Assembly (NCBI GenBank): GCA_020849935.1
Contig: JADZFJ010000209.1
Coordinates: forward strand, 1 to 11,438
Direction of reading: 5' to 3'
Origin: Crocinitomix sp.
GTDB lineage: Bacteria > Bacteroidota > Bacteroidia > Flavobacteriales_D > Crocinitomicaceae
Length of the DNA stretch: 11,438 bases
The notes beneath the pieces were generated by a model. That model did no database searches and was not told the DNA's origin. It worked only from the letters and a program-made list of their open reading frames with translations. Both the position numbers and the translations under genes were made by a program. Positions 1 to 7,995 of this stretch are shown piece by piece (position 1 is the first letter of the stretch; each line of letters begins with the position of its first letter).

Positions 1-2108
1 GCAATTAACAGGGCATATCGGGGATTTAGACTAATTAAGCGCAACAGGTTGTAAACCTCGTGGAACGCAAATGAAATAACTTTTCCTCCTCCTGCAAATA
101 CGATTTTAAAAAATGGCATCCCATGCAAACCTAAACGGGCATAATTAATAGGAACAAAAAGAGGGAGAACACTTATGAGTTCAATCTGATCGGCGAGTTC
201 TTCAAAATTATCCTTTTGTTCTTGGGTTAATTCTAATTCATCTCCTAATAAATTGAGGGTATAACTTGTTCCTAGTCCTGTAATGATAATTCCAGCAGGC
301 AAGCCAGTGCCCATTGTGGCCAGAGTGAATACTGTTGAAAGGAAATAACTAAATATTTGGTCGTTGACAATTTCATCTTGCTTTTCTAAAAAATAATGTG
401 TCCAATAAGCAGGAGCCACCATGTAATCCCCAGGTTGAAAAGTATGACCGTCTAAACTAGGAACATCAAAATCTTCCATTACCTGCAACTGAATCAAATC
501 CCATAATTTGTATAAATCGGATTCAACGCGAAATTCACCATACAGGTCGGTATCAAACGAAACGTCACAATTATCTCGCGTGTTTTCTATTTCAGAATCA
601 AATGGGTTTAATCCGTCTTTGTATAATTGCAAAACTGGTAAATCTGAATAAGAATAAGTAGGGAGACTTTTTTGTATTTCTAAAATGAGGTAAGAAAGTT
701 GATTAATAAAGCGGTCTATCAGTTCGTCGCTCAACTCATCTTCAATTGCATCAAAAATGGTGCAATTGGCGGTTAAAAAGTCAGGGTACATTACGTGAAA
801 TTGAGTGGGTGTAATGTTTTCAATCATCTTCACAAAAATTGCTTCAAAGAAGGGATCCCCCGTCCAATAATCGTCATATTGTATAAATTTATCGAGCAAC
901 ATTTTTTTATTAGACACCGATAAAAGTTTGAAAAAGCAATCGGATATATCCGTTAAATTTTCACTATACGGCGTTAATGTTTGACTAGCCAACGTCATCA
1001 AATCATCGTATGTCAAGTCTTGTTCGGTATCAAACTGATAAATCAACTGATTGTACATGCGTATTTCTTCGAATAAGATCTTTAAGCGTGTTCGCTTGTA
1101 TTCAACTGCCATATTTCCTGGCAGATAAACAGCATTCAAACTAACATTAAAATCCAAAGGTGGTAGAGTCAACCCATCCTTGTCTGTGTAATTTAAATTA
1201 AAGTATTCCGTGAAATTTGGTTCTCCAGTTAATTCCGCTCCATTGGTTAATTTTTCGTAATTGGCGTGCGCAATTAAGCCGACAGTTGCATCTGTTGAAC
1301 GTTGCCCCAAATCCAAAAAACAATACATTGCAGGTTCTAAATCTTCTATGTATTGCGCCATGATATAAATCAATAAAGCATGATAACCAATATACTTTTC
1401 GGTGGTTTCATCTATACCTTCAAAACTTTGCTGTTTTGTAATTACTTCATTTAAATATGGAATATCGGTTGCTAAAAATGAATAATTCGCTTCTAATGAA
1501 TTCGTTTGCGTACCCGAGGTTGATGCATCATTACTAAATAAAATTCCTTCAAGAATTGTTCGCGTATTTATAGAAAGTTCTCTAGAAGGAGTCACCGTAA
1601 GATCTACTCCGTTTTCTATATTTTCATAAGTAGCATATTTGAGTAAATCCCAGATATTTAATACGCTTCCAGAAGCACGATTTGAATCTGAAATTTCAAA
1701 ATTCAAATGAGTTGCATTACAATGAAATGCTTGTCCTTGAAAACCATAAATTGTATAGGATGGGAGTACCATCACAGGCGTAAATTCTATTTTTGATGAA
1801 AGCGTATCTACAAACCATTTTTCATTTTCTTGGTTGTAATAACCTTGAAAAAAATTTGCGTCAGCACTCCGAATTGCCCTATAAAAATTACCATTTAGTT
1901 CAAAACTACCCAAAGCACCAATTGGGACATAAGAACTTTCGACTATTTCATCACCTTGCGTCCATTTGTCCTCGAAGGTTGAAAAAGTTAAGTTAGCTAT
2001 CGCTCCCTTCAGTGTGATGGGCACACCCGAAGGAGATAAAAAAGTAATCGAACTGTCTGGGTTTGAAAGTTCAAATATTTCACTGTAATCATTGGTATAT
2101 ACAGTAAT
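1..2108 (-). other. AT-rich C-terminal region of the large exported protein
   Basis: Residues 864-1565 follow directly after the DEEDGG motif. Hand-counted 60-base blocks here are mostly 25-40% GC, against about 40-60% for blocks between 2160 and 4697. Codons shift from gcc/acc/ggc/cac to A/T-ending forms. The first roughly 300 residues look beta-rich and the rest largely helical. Residues 1449-1481 (SYFLSTVF, MGTGLPAGIIITG) are hydrophobic, as pre-toxin linkers often are. No catalytic motif is recognisable. A variable effector region is an inference; it may simply be a fast-evolving conserved tail. Confidence 0.5.
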
Positions 2109-4697
2109 CGCCCCCCCATCCTCCTCATCATCCAAAATGGAAAAAACAGGGTTGAAGTTTTGGATTTCGAGCCATGGATGGTGGCTTAGGTGGTTATGGT
2201 TGGTGGTGTAATCGAGTAAATTGGTGGTGGAGCCGGTGGGAATGGCGGGAAAGGTATGCTCGAGACCAAAGGTGCCGTGGGCGATTTCGTGGGCATAGGT
2301 GTGTGCGGGTTGATTGTTTTCAATAAATCCAACGGCTTTTCCGCGGACCATGTAGCCTTTAAAATCATCAGCCATTTCTGGGACGATAAAGAGGTAATAC
2401 GTGTCGGGATTGGCGGGGTTGGCGGCAAAATAAGCATCCCGAAGGGTGCGCATTTCGGTGGAATATTTTTGCATTAAGGTAGCATCGGGCGCATCTAATC
2501 CGTCGGCGGTAACATCGTATAATTCGTTTTCATAATTAGGGGCTTGGGTGACGTTAAATTGTACGTTGGCTTGCTGAAAGGTGGCGTTTAAATAACTTTC
2601 TATGTCAGCAGGAACTTCGCTTCCGTTTACGGGAACTAGGACGATGTCTCGGGTTAATGGCTCATACACGGACAAAATTGATTTTCCGATTTTTGCCCCT
2701 TGATCGTCGTAGCCATAAATAAACTTGGAGTTGTTGGTATTGCCTACGGTGACATGGTATGTGGTATCGTTGATTTTTTCTGAACTCAGCACCGTGCCGT
2801 CTTCGTATTTGAAGGTGGGCGTATTAATCGTCTCTTCTGAGGTGATGTATGCCACCAATTGATCGGATTCCGAAGCGCCAACAGATTTGTAGGAAACAAA
2901 ATACAGGCTGTTATCCGACAATCGAATACAAGGATAAAGGCGCGTCCATTGCAGGTAGGTTTTTTTGTCAAAACCAAAGGATTGGTCAGCCAAGGCTTCA
3001 AAGCGAATTTGGTGGTTGGCGGTACCTGCTAATACATCGTCATCCCAAGTAATCTCCCCACTAATCTCAATCCTTCCATCAGAATAAACGGTGTAAATCA
3101 AACCTGATTCATCTTCAAATACCAATGGTTGTCCCTCGATGAATTCGAAGGTGAGGCTTTGGTCGCCAAAAAAGACGGTGACGGTTGAATCATCATTAAA
3201 TTCAAAACCACCAGATTGGTTAATGATGCCATCGATAAAAATGACTGCTTGATCGTCGAGCCAAGCATCAATTCCATCGGTGATGACATCAACTCTTCCA
3301 GAGCGCATCACCATGTCTTCGTCGATAAAAATATCTTCGTAAATGACGTGGAGATTCAGGCCAATAAAAGGAACATTGATTTTTCCTGTTCCCGCAAAAT
3401 GTCCTGCAAGGGCAAGGGGTTCGGCAGCGGTGACCACCATTTCAAATTGTCCCACCGAAACGATATTGGAGATCAATAAATAGTCGAGTGGTTTGATTAT
3501 TGGCGAGCTTGCGGGTAAAACGGTGCTTCCACACGCATAATTAGGCTGGGCTTGGGTGGTAAAGGTGGAGGTATTGCTCCATTCTGTTTCTGCGCCACCT
3601 GCAATGCCTTTTACCCGACATTCGTATTGGGTTAAGGGTTCTAAACTGTTGACTTTTAAATTTCCTTCGGTGGCGGTATACGGGAACCATTCGTAGGCAG
3701 GGTTGCCTGTTTTTCGGAGTTCGAGGGTATAACTGTCAAATAAATCGGAGGCGTTCCACCACGTTAAGCCTTGCCGAACGCCTGTGCCGTTTGAATTTAA
3801 CTCTAAAACGATCCCTGCAATTAAAGAACCTGCAATGGATCCATAGGTGAAGGTACAAACTGCGCTGTACCCATTGTTTCTGTATAAATTTCTAAGCGAT
3901 GGGTCTTTTGCCTTTACCCGCCAAACATAGGACATGCCTGCTTGCAAGGGAGGTTCTATAATGCCATAATTTAAAAAAGTAGACGTGGTGGTTTGACTAA
4001 AAATGGGCAAGGTGGAATTTACTACTACATTGGGATCGCCTTCATTCGGGCGGATTTCAAAGAGTTCAAATTCATATTCGGTGCTGCCGCTTAAAGGCGA
4101 TGCCATGTGCAAAGGTGTCCAGCTGAATAAAATTCCTTGTGGATCGGTGGGCGTGATTTCGGAACCACAAAATGGCGTGTTGAGCAGCGGCGGATCGTAC
4201 AAAGAAAACCACGTTTGAGCGCAGGCTGGATTACCGACCACGGGTTGGTTGGCACTTGTCACATCAACCACTTCCACACAAATACTGGCAGGTCCTTCGG
4301 GTAAAATTTTTGACAGTTCGTAAGTGGCGGGATTAAGTCCTGAAAACACTAAATTGGACGTGCTTAAATAGGGCGCTAAATCGCTTCCGCTAATTTCAAC
4401 AGGCACACCGGGCGTTAAGGTGATAATCGGAAAAGCAATTAAATTCACCGATTGTAAGGTATATCCCGATCCCTCGATGCTAAACCGCAATTTTACTTGG
4501 GTGGAGGGAACTGAAAAATCGGTTAAGGTCAATAAAACCCGTAGTTGGTTGGTAAATGGGTCGGCATAGTCAGGTAAATACGAATTGTAGGGAGGAGTAA
4601 CTTGCACAAAAGTTTGCACCGGATAAATTTGCGCGCGCACCACTCCTTGCATTAAAAATACAAGCAACAACAGCGTATTGCGCACAAAGTTTTTCAT
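1..4697 (-). CDS. Large exported TANFOR/Fn3/metallopeptidase-like protein, 3' end outside window
   Basis: The frame is open from ATG at 4697 through position 1, giving at least 1565 residues with no stop. A signal peptide (residues 1-22, ending VVRA before Q23) shows export. Residues about 23-75 (IYPVQTFVQVTPPYNSYLPD, then LRVLLTL and VKLRFSIEG) resemble the TANFOR domain of Bacteroidota, recalled from memory. Two fibronectin III-like domains follow (about 170-283 and 288-385), then a beta-rich stretch (390-500). A metallopeptidase-like domain (about 673-862) holds HEIAHGTFGLEH at 803-814 and NLLDY at 826-830. Residues 863 to the end match nothing I recognise. They look mixed or mainly helical, with a Gly/Ile-rich hydrophobic segment at 1449-1481 and another around 1505-1546. 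GC content drops after about position 2110. It is the last visible gene of a four-gene operon, starting 9 bases after the previous stop. Role inferred: a surface or secreted protease-like effector. The gene call is very sure; the function is uncertain. Confidence 0.93.
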   Translation of the reverse strand, partial: MKNFVRNTLLLLVFLMQGVVRAQIYPVQTFVQVTPPYNSYLPDYADPFTNQLRVLLTLTDFSVPSTQVKLRFSIEGSGYTLQSVNLIAFPIITLTPGVPVEISGSDLAPYLSTSNLVFSGLNPATYELSKILPEGPASICVEVVDVTSANQPVVGNPACAQTWFSLYDPPLLNTPFCGSEITPTDPQGILFSWTPLHMASPLSGSTEYEFELFEIRPNEGDPNVVVNSTLPIFSQTTTSTFLNYGIIEPPLQAGMSYVWRVKAKDPSLRNLYRNNGYSAVCTFTYGSIAGSLIAGIVLELNSNGTGVRQGLTWWNASDLFDSYTLELRKTGNPAYEWFPYTATEGNLKVNSLEPLTQYECRVKGIAGGAETEWSNTSTFTTQAQPNYACGSTVLPASSPIIKPLDYLLISNIVSVGQFEMVVTAAEPLALAGHFAGTGKINVPFIGLNLHVIYEDIFIDEDMVMRSGRVDVITDGIDAWLDDQAVIFIDGIINQSGGFEFNDDSTVTVFFGDQSLTFEFIEGQPLVFEDESGLIYTVYSDGRIEISGEITWDDDVLAGTANHQIRFEALADQSFGFDKKTYLQWTRLYPCIRLSDNSLYFVSYKSVGASESDQLVAYITSEETINTPTFKYEDGTVLSSEKINDTTYHVTVGNTNNSKFIYGYDDQGAKIGKSILSVYEPLTRDIVLVPVNGSEVPADIESYLNATFQQANVQFNVTQAPNYENELYDVTADGLDAPDATLMQKYSTEMRTLRDAYFAANPANPDTYYLFIVPEMADDFKGYMVRGKAVGFIENNQPAHTYAHEIAHGTFGLEHTFPAIPTGSTTNLLDYTTNHNHLSHHPWLEIQNFNPVFSILDDEEDGGAITVYTNDYSEIFELSNPDSSITFLSPSGVPITLKGAIANLTFSTFEDKWTQGDEIVESSYVPIGALGSFELNGNFYRAIRSADANFFQGYYNQENEKWFVDTLSSKIEFTPVMVLPSYTIYGFQGQAFHCNATHLNFEISDSNRASGSVLNIWDLLKYATYENIENGVDLTVTPSRELSINTRTILEGILFSNDASTSGTQTNSLEANYSFLATDIPYLNEVITKQQSFEGIDETTEKYIGYHALLIYIMAQYIEDLEPAMYCFLDLGQRSTDATVGLIAHANYEKLTNGAELTGEPNFTEYFNLNYTDKDGLTLPPLDFNVSLNAVYLPGNMAVEYKRTRLKILFEEIRMYNQLIYQFDTEQDLTYDDLMTLASQTLTPYSENLTDISDCFFKLLSVSNKKMLLDKFIQYDDYWTGDPFFEAIFVKMIENITPTQFHVMYPDFLTANCTIFDAIEDELSDELIDRFINQLSYLILEIQKSLPTYSYSDLPVLQLYKDGLNPFDSEIENTRDNCDVSFDTDLYGEFRVESDLYKLWDLIQLQVMEDFDVPSLDGHTFQPGDYMVAPAYWTHYFLEKQDEIVNDQIFSYFLSTVFTLATMGTGLPAGIIITGLGTSYTLNLLGDELELTQEQKDNFEELADQIELISVLPLFVPINYARLGLHGMPFFKIVFAGGGKVISFAFHEVYNLLRLISLNPRYALLI
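2109..2681 (-). other. Metallopeptidase-like domain, metzincin/pappalysin-like motif
   Basis: This covers residues about 673-863 of the large exported protein. Visible landmarks in order are DIVLVPVNGS, a helix with LMQKYSTEMRTLRDAYF, TYYLFIVP, GYMVRGKAVGFI, then HTYAHEIAHGTFGLEHTF. H803, E804 and H807 form HExxH, and H814 would be the third zinc ligand. Pappalysins (M43) carry HExxHxxGxxHTF. Here the spacing is one residue longer (HExxHxxxGxxHTF). NLLDY at 826-830 sits where metzincins have the Met-turn, with Leu828 instead of Met. The domain ends in SILDDEEDGG. I recall similar HELGHGxFxLxHTF proteins in Bacteroidota, so this is probably a lineage-specific family. Activity is not proven. 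Confidence 0.72.
2111..2117 (-). repeat. Run of seven G in the coding strand
   Basis: Seven C on the plus strand give GGGGGGG in the coding strand, coding the two Gly of DEEDGG (G861, G862) and the first base of Ala863. It lies at the junction between the metallopeptidase-like domain and the AT-rich C-terminal region. A one-base slip would shift the frame of everything after it. Seven bases is short for a phase-variation tract, so a regulatory role is speculative. Confidence 0.55.
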
Positions 4698-4715
4698 CGT
4701 TTTACCTTAATTCCA
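4698..4715 (-). promoter_or_regulatory. Junction and weak ribosome site of the large exported gene
   Basis: The coding strand reads TAAGGTAAAACGATG, where TAA is the stop of the upstream gene. AAGG overlaps that stop and lies about seven bases before the ATG. The match to Shine-Dalgarno is weak but the spacing is right, and the 9-base gap points to translation coupled with the upstream gene. No separate promoter fits here. Confidence 0.4.
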
Positions 4716-6002
4716 TCCTAACCTAGTAGCGTGGTTCCTATAACGTGGCTCAAAATCTTGAATCAATGCTTTTACCGAGGCTAAGTCAAAATAGCGGATG
4801 GCATCGTACACATCCACATACTCCTCTTTCGTTTCTTTTGGCAACTGCATGGCCTTATCTTTTTCCGAGTTTGATGCCGTTAGTTTGGATTCAACATCAA
4901 CCAATAAGGTTTCTAAATCGTTAATTTCGCCTAGGGCTACGTCAAATTTTGCTTGCATAAAATACAGCCAAATGCGGTTATAACGTGCAACACTTTTCAC
5001 CAGATGCGTCATTTTTAAATCGGTGCGGTTTAAAAAATTGGTATAAAACTCCACTAATTTATTTACATATTCCATTATTTCGGGCGTAAACCAATTTTTA
5101 TTGTTTTTTAATTCAATATTCGTTTTCAAAAGTGCTTCTACCTCGTTAAAAATTGTGGCGTACGAAACCAAATCGGCGTACGTATCCTCTTTGTCTTTTA
5201 CATAAAATAACCGAATCGGCAATCTCCTTTTTGAGGTGCAATACAACGATTCAACTTCCAGTTTAGCACGTTTCAAAAAATCAGCAATCATTTTGTCCTT
5301 TACCTCCGCCAAAAAAGCCGTTTTGTGTTTTAAAAACTCAAGGTCTAATTGCTGTTGGGAGCCATAGCCAGCCAAATTTTTTAGGGCATTAAAATCTTTC
5401 GGAAATTGATACACTTTACTAAATTCTTGTTCCTTTTCTTCCACCGCATACAACCGCATAAACGTAACATTTTGAAGCGATTGTGTAAACCCATCATTTC
5501 CTTGCGGAGCGTCTGCAGTGGGCGGCATGGCATAGCGCATATCAAAGGACAAAGGCACCGAAATTCGCACATTAAAAGCCAAGGCAGACGGGCTGGTGGC
5601 CACATTGGGGTTTAATTGCCCTTGCGAAACTGGTTTGGCCTCCAAAATTTCTGCCACACCCACCTTTACCTTCACCAAACAAGAGGGAATCACCACGTTG
5701 TCTTTAAACGTAATTCCATCCACCGGAGGGTTAAAACCTGGAATGCTTCCTAACTGATCTATCCCTGCAAAAAAATTTCCCCGCCCTGCGTTTAGGCCGC
5801 TGGACAAATAAGTTGTTTCCACCTTTTTAAATTGCCCATCCACAGTTTCTTCCTTTACCTCCCAAGCGTATGTTTTAGTAATAACCGCCTCACTTTTTGG
5901 AGGTTTAATGTACTCTACATAAAACCCATCCGACCGTAATTTTTGCCCTACCACTGTAATTTTTGCTAAAAACAAAAAGGCAATCAAATAAAAAAACTTC
6001 AT
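4707..6002 (-). CDS. Exported protein of unknown function
   Basis: This is a 431-residue protein I do not recognise. Residues 1-19 form a signal peptide (FFYLIAFLFLAKITVVG), with cleavage expected before Q20. There is no lipobox Cys, so it should be periplasmic or secreted rather than a lipoprotein. Residues about 20-200 look beta-rich with Pro/Gly loops. From about residue 210 the protein is mostly amphipathic helix rich in Lys and Glu (FLKHKTAFLAEVKDKMIADF, then FDVALGEINDLETLL), which could be a TPR-like or coiled-coil scaffold. It has only two mature-region cysteines (IPSCLV and SLYCTS). It ends LGWN without a T9SS sorting domain. The ATG shares one base with the stop of the beta-barrel gene (TAATG), and the next gene starts 9 bases after its stop. 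That position suggests a periplasmic or surface partner of its neighbours, which is inference only. Confidence 0.93.
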   Translation of the reverse strand: MKFFYLIAFLFLAKITVVGQKLRSDGFYVEYIKPPKSEAVITKTYAWEVKEETVDGQFKKVETTYLSSGLNAGRGNFFAGIDQLGSIPGFNPPVDGITFKDNVVIPSCLVKVKVGVAEILEAKPVSQGQLNPNVATSPSALAFNVRISVPLSFDMRYAMPPTADAPQGNDGFTQSLQNVTFMRLYAVEEKEQEFSKVYQFPKDFNALKNLAGYGSQQQLDLEFLKHKTAFLAEVKDKMIADFLKRAKLEVESLYCTSKRRLPIRLFYVKDKEDTYADLVSYATIFNEVEALLKTNIELKNNKNWFTPEIMEYVNKLVEFYTNFLNRTDLKMTHLVKSVARYNRIWLYFMQAKFDVALGEINDLETLLVDVESKLTASNSEKDKAMQLPKETKEEYVDVYDAIRYFDLASVKALIQDFEPRYRNHATRLGWN

Positions 6003-7747
6003 TAAAACGAATAGTTTAAATTCACAAATAAATTTAATTCAGTTAGGTTGGTGGTTTCTGAATTAATCGCAAAACGTTGCATTAAGTTGGCGTTGGTGGA
6101 CACCGTTACTTTTCCAATTTTTTCGTTGGTTAATTTTGGGTTATAACTAAACGAAATTCGGTAATTCACAATATTTGCTGTTAAAAGCGTATTTTGATAT
6201 TGGCGGTTATAGGTGGCCCCGCACGATAAACTTCCTTTTTTATCCCAAAGTGCTTTTTGCGCATTTAAGGTGGGTCCAAAAAAATGAATGGTTTGGTCGG
6301 CAATGGCAGATCGGTTATAATTCCCCGCAATAGTTAACCCTAGTTTTTTATCTACCCATTGCGACGAATAACTCATATTAGTCACATGGTTTTTGCTGGG
6401 CAAGCCTTCCAAATCTGTACTCACATTTACTCCAAATGCCCCAGCATTGTCAATTTTACCCGAAAGGTTCGTCGATTCTTGAAACGAATATAAAACCTGC
6501 GCACTTCGTTTTATCTTTTCAGTTCCAAAATTAAACGCCGCCATGCCACTCGCCGCTTGGGTTAATTGGTAAAAATTTAAGGTGTCTGCCCCAACAAAAT
6601 AAAACGGATCGGTTGCTGGCCGGTTGCGTGTAAAGGTGCTAAAGTTGGAATAATTGCCCGTTAACACTAGTTTTTTTGAGGGGACAAAACTAACGTTTAA
6701 ACTCCCCACCCACCGTGCCGTAGTAGCCTGTTTTTCTTCCGATAAATTATTGCGCTGGTAGCCTGTGTTTAACCCAAGGTTTAATTTTTTATTAAAAAGT
6801 GAAAAACTGGGGGCGAGGGTGAAGTTTTCTAAATCGTTGTTAAAATAATATCCTCCCAAGGTTTTATAACCAGGGTCGATATGCTCGTATTTTAACGCGA
6901 CACTCATAAATTTTAAATTATACTTTAGTGCCGCATTGTAAGCATTAAAAAGGCTGGTAGTTTCGTTGCCATTTATCAACCGATGCAAACCAGTTTGACT
7001 ATTGGGAGCCAAATCATTTATCGCTAAGGTGTTTTGGGTAAGGGCGGATAAGGCATATTCCATATCGAAAACCAAGGCTGAGGTTATTTTTGCTTTTCCT
7101 CCAATACTCATCACTAAATTGTCCTTTGGTTTTATTTCACTGTTTAGCGGAATCGATTGAATTGAATTTGCTTGATCTGCTGCCTTAAAAAGAGTAATTG
7201 TTCCTCCGTATCCAGCCTTTTCGTAACCGACTCTTAACCCATAACCAAAATTCCGATAGGTAATTAAATTGTTGTCAATTGGATTATAATCAACCGCTTT
7301 ATTAAAACGACCTCCCAATAATTGAATCGTCCAATCACCTGGTTTCATTTCTACCGCGCCTCCTAAAAACAAATGTCCAGTTACCGTGTATGGAGAATAA
7401 TTTACGGAGGTAATTCCAATTTGTGTTTTTACCCATTTATAGGATGGATTTAAAGAAACTCGGTTGAATGGTTGGGTATATTTTGCTCCAAGATTCGAAT
7501 ACGTAAAAGTAAATGGCAAGGCAACATCTAAAATAGTAAAGTTTAAGTTACCTCCTGCAAACCAAGTAAAAGGTTCCCTACTCGAAACTGCCAATCCTTT
7601 TTGCGCGTAGGCAATTGTATTAAACGATAATCCACCCGTAACTTTCAAGGCCTCGTCTGTACCAAGTTTGTCCAGATTTTGGGAATAGCCCAATAAATTG
7701 ATCATCCATAACCCCAAACAAAAACCTATTTTGACCAAAATTCGCAT
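6002..7747 (-). CDS. Outer-membrane beta-barrel protein
   Basis: I start this 581-residue protein at ATG 7747, which overlaps the upstream stop as TGATG. A GTG one codon earlier (7750) is possible but less likely. Residues 1-22 are a signal peptide ending LLGYS before Q23. The rest is a long series of short alternating hydrophobic/polar strands with aromatic ends and turns rich in Asn, Gly and Asp (for example LTGNYSNFSTFTRN). It ends VNLNYSF, with the terminal Phe typical of outer-membrane barrels inserted by the BAM machinery. No plug or TonB-box domain is visible, and it is too long for the PorP/SprF family (usually about 300-350 residues). It lies directly after a T9SS cargo gene, as SprF-type barrels do after SprB-type adhesins. 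A role as anchor or exit partner for that cargo is inferred. The barrel call is firm; the substrate is unknown. Confidence 0.88.
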   Translation of the reverse strand: MRILVKIGFCLGLWMINLLGYSQNLDKLGTDEALKVTGGLSFNTIAYAQKGLAVSSREPFTWFAGGNLNFTILDVALPFTFTYSNLGAKYTQPFNRVSLNPSYKWVKTQIGITSVNYSPYTVTGHLFLGGAVEMKPGDWTIQLLGGRFNKAVDYNPIDNNLITYRNFGYGLRVGYEKAGYGGTITLFKAADQANSIQSIPLNSEIKPKDNLVMSIGGKAKITSALVFDMEYALSALTQNTLAINDLAPNSQTGLHRLINGNETTSLFNAYNAALKYNLKFMSVALKYEHIDPGYKTLGGYYFNNDLENFTLAPSFSLFNKKLNLGLNTGYQRNNLSEEKQATTARWVGSLNVSFVPSKKLVLTGNYSNFSTFTRNRPATDPFYFVGADTLNFYQLTQAASGMAAFNFGTEKIKRSAQVLYSFQESTNLSGKIDNAGAFGVNVSTDLEGLPSKNHVTNMSYSSQWVDKKLGLTIAGNYNRSAIADQTIHFFGPTLNAQKALWDKKGSLSCGATYNRQYQNTLLTANIVNYRISFSYNPKLTNEKIGKVTVSTNANLMQRFAINSETTNLTELNLFVNLNYSF

Positions 7748-7995
7748 CACCGATTTAAAACAAAGGTGATGTATGCTGCGTCATATTCTGAAACGATATG
7801 CAAAACATACGATCCGTTTACAGCAGAAGGACTTAATTCAAACGTTTCAAGAATATTAGCTGTTTCATCAAAGTTTTGTTGCTCATAAACATAACCTAGC
7901 ATGTCTTGAATACTTAAAGAAACACGTTGTTTTTTGAAAAAATCAACGGATACCGTAAAAATTCCCGTGGTTGGATTTGGATAAAGACTCAAACT
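7747..7995 (-). other. T9SS type A C-terminal sorting domain
   Basis: This covers the last about 82 residues of the adhesin-like protein. It opens with SLSLYPNPTTGIFTVSV and continues with VSLSIQDMLGYVY and a Gly-Ser-Tyr-Val-Leu-His-Ile strand, then ends FVLNR. This is the standard fold signature that the T9SS recognises and usually cleaves during export. The match to the YPNPTxG consensus is complete. Confidence 0.93.

Noticed and set aside
902..908. A7 tract in the coding strand of the large gene as a programmed frameshift site
   Set aside because: It codes ordinary Lys codons in AT-rich DNA, the frame is open on both sides, and no downstream stimulator is evident.
2186..2477. Short open frames on both strands over the metallopeptidase-like motif
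   Set aside because: They arise from GC-rich codons of the large gene; the Pro-rich or Gly-rich products are frame shadows.
3098..3479. Short open frames over the beta-rich region of the large gene
   Set aside because: They conflict with the long frame open from 4697 to position 1, which has consistent domains and a signal peptide.
6000..7747. Possible horizontal mosaic in the barrel gene, because some blocks in its 5' third are about 30% GC
   Set aside because: Other blocks in the same third reach 45% and some later blocks are 32%, so there is no clean step as in the large gene.
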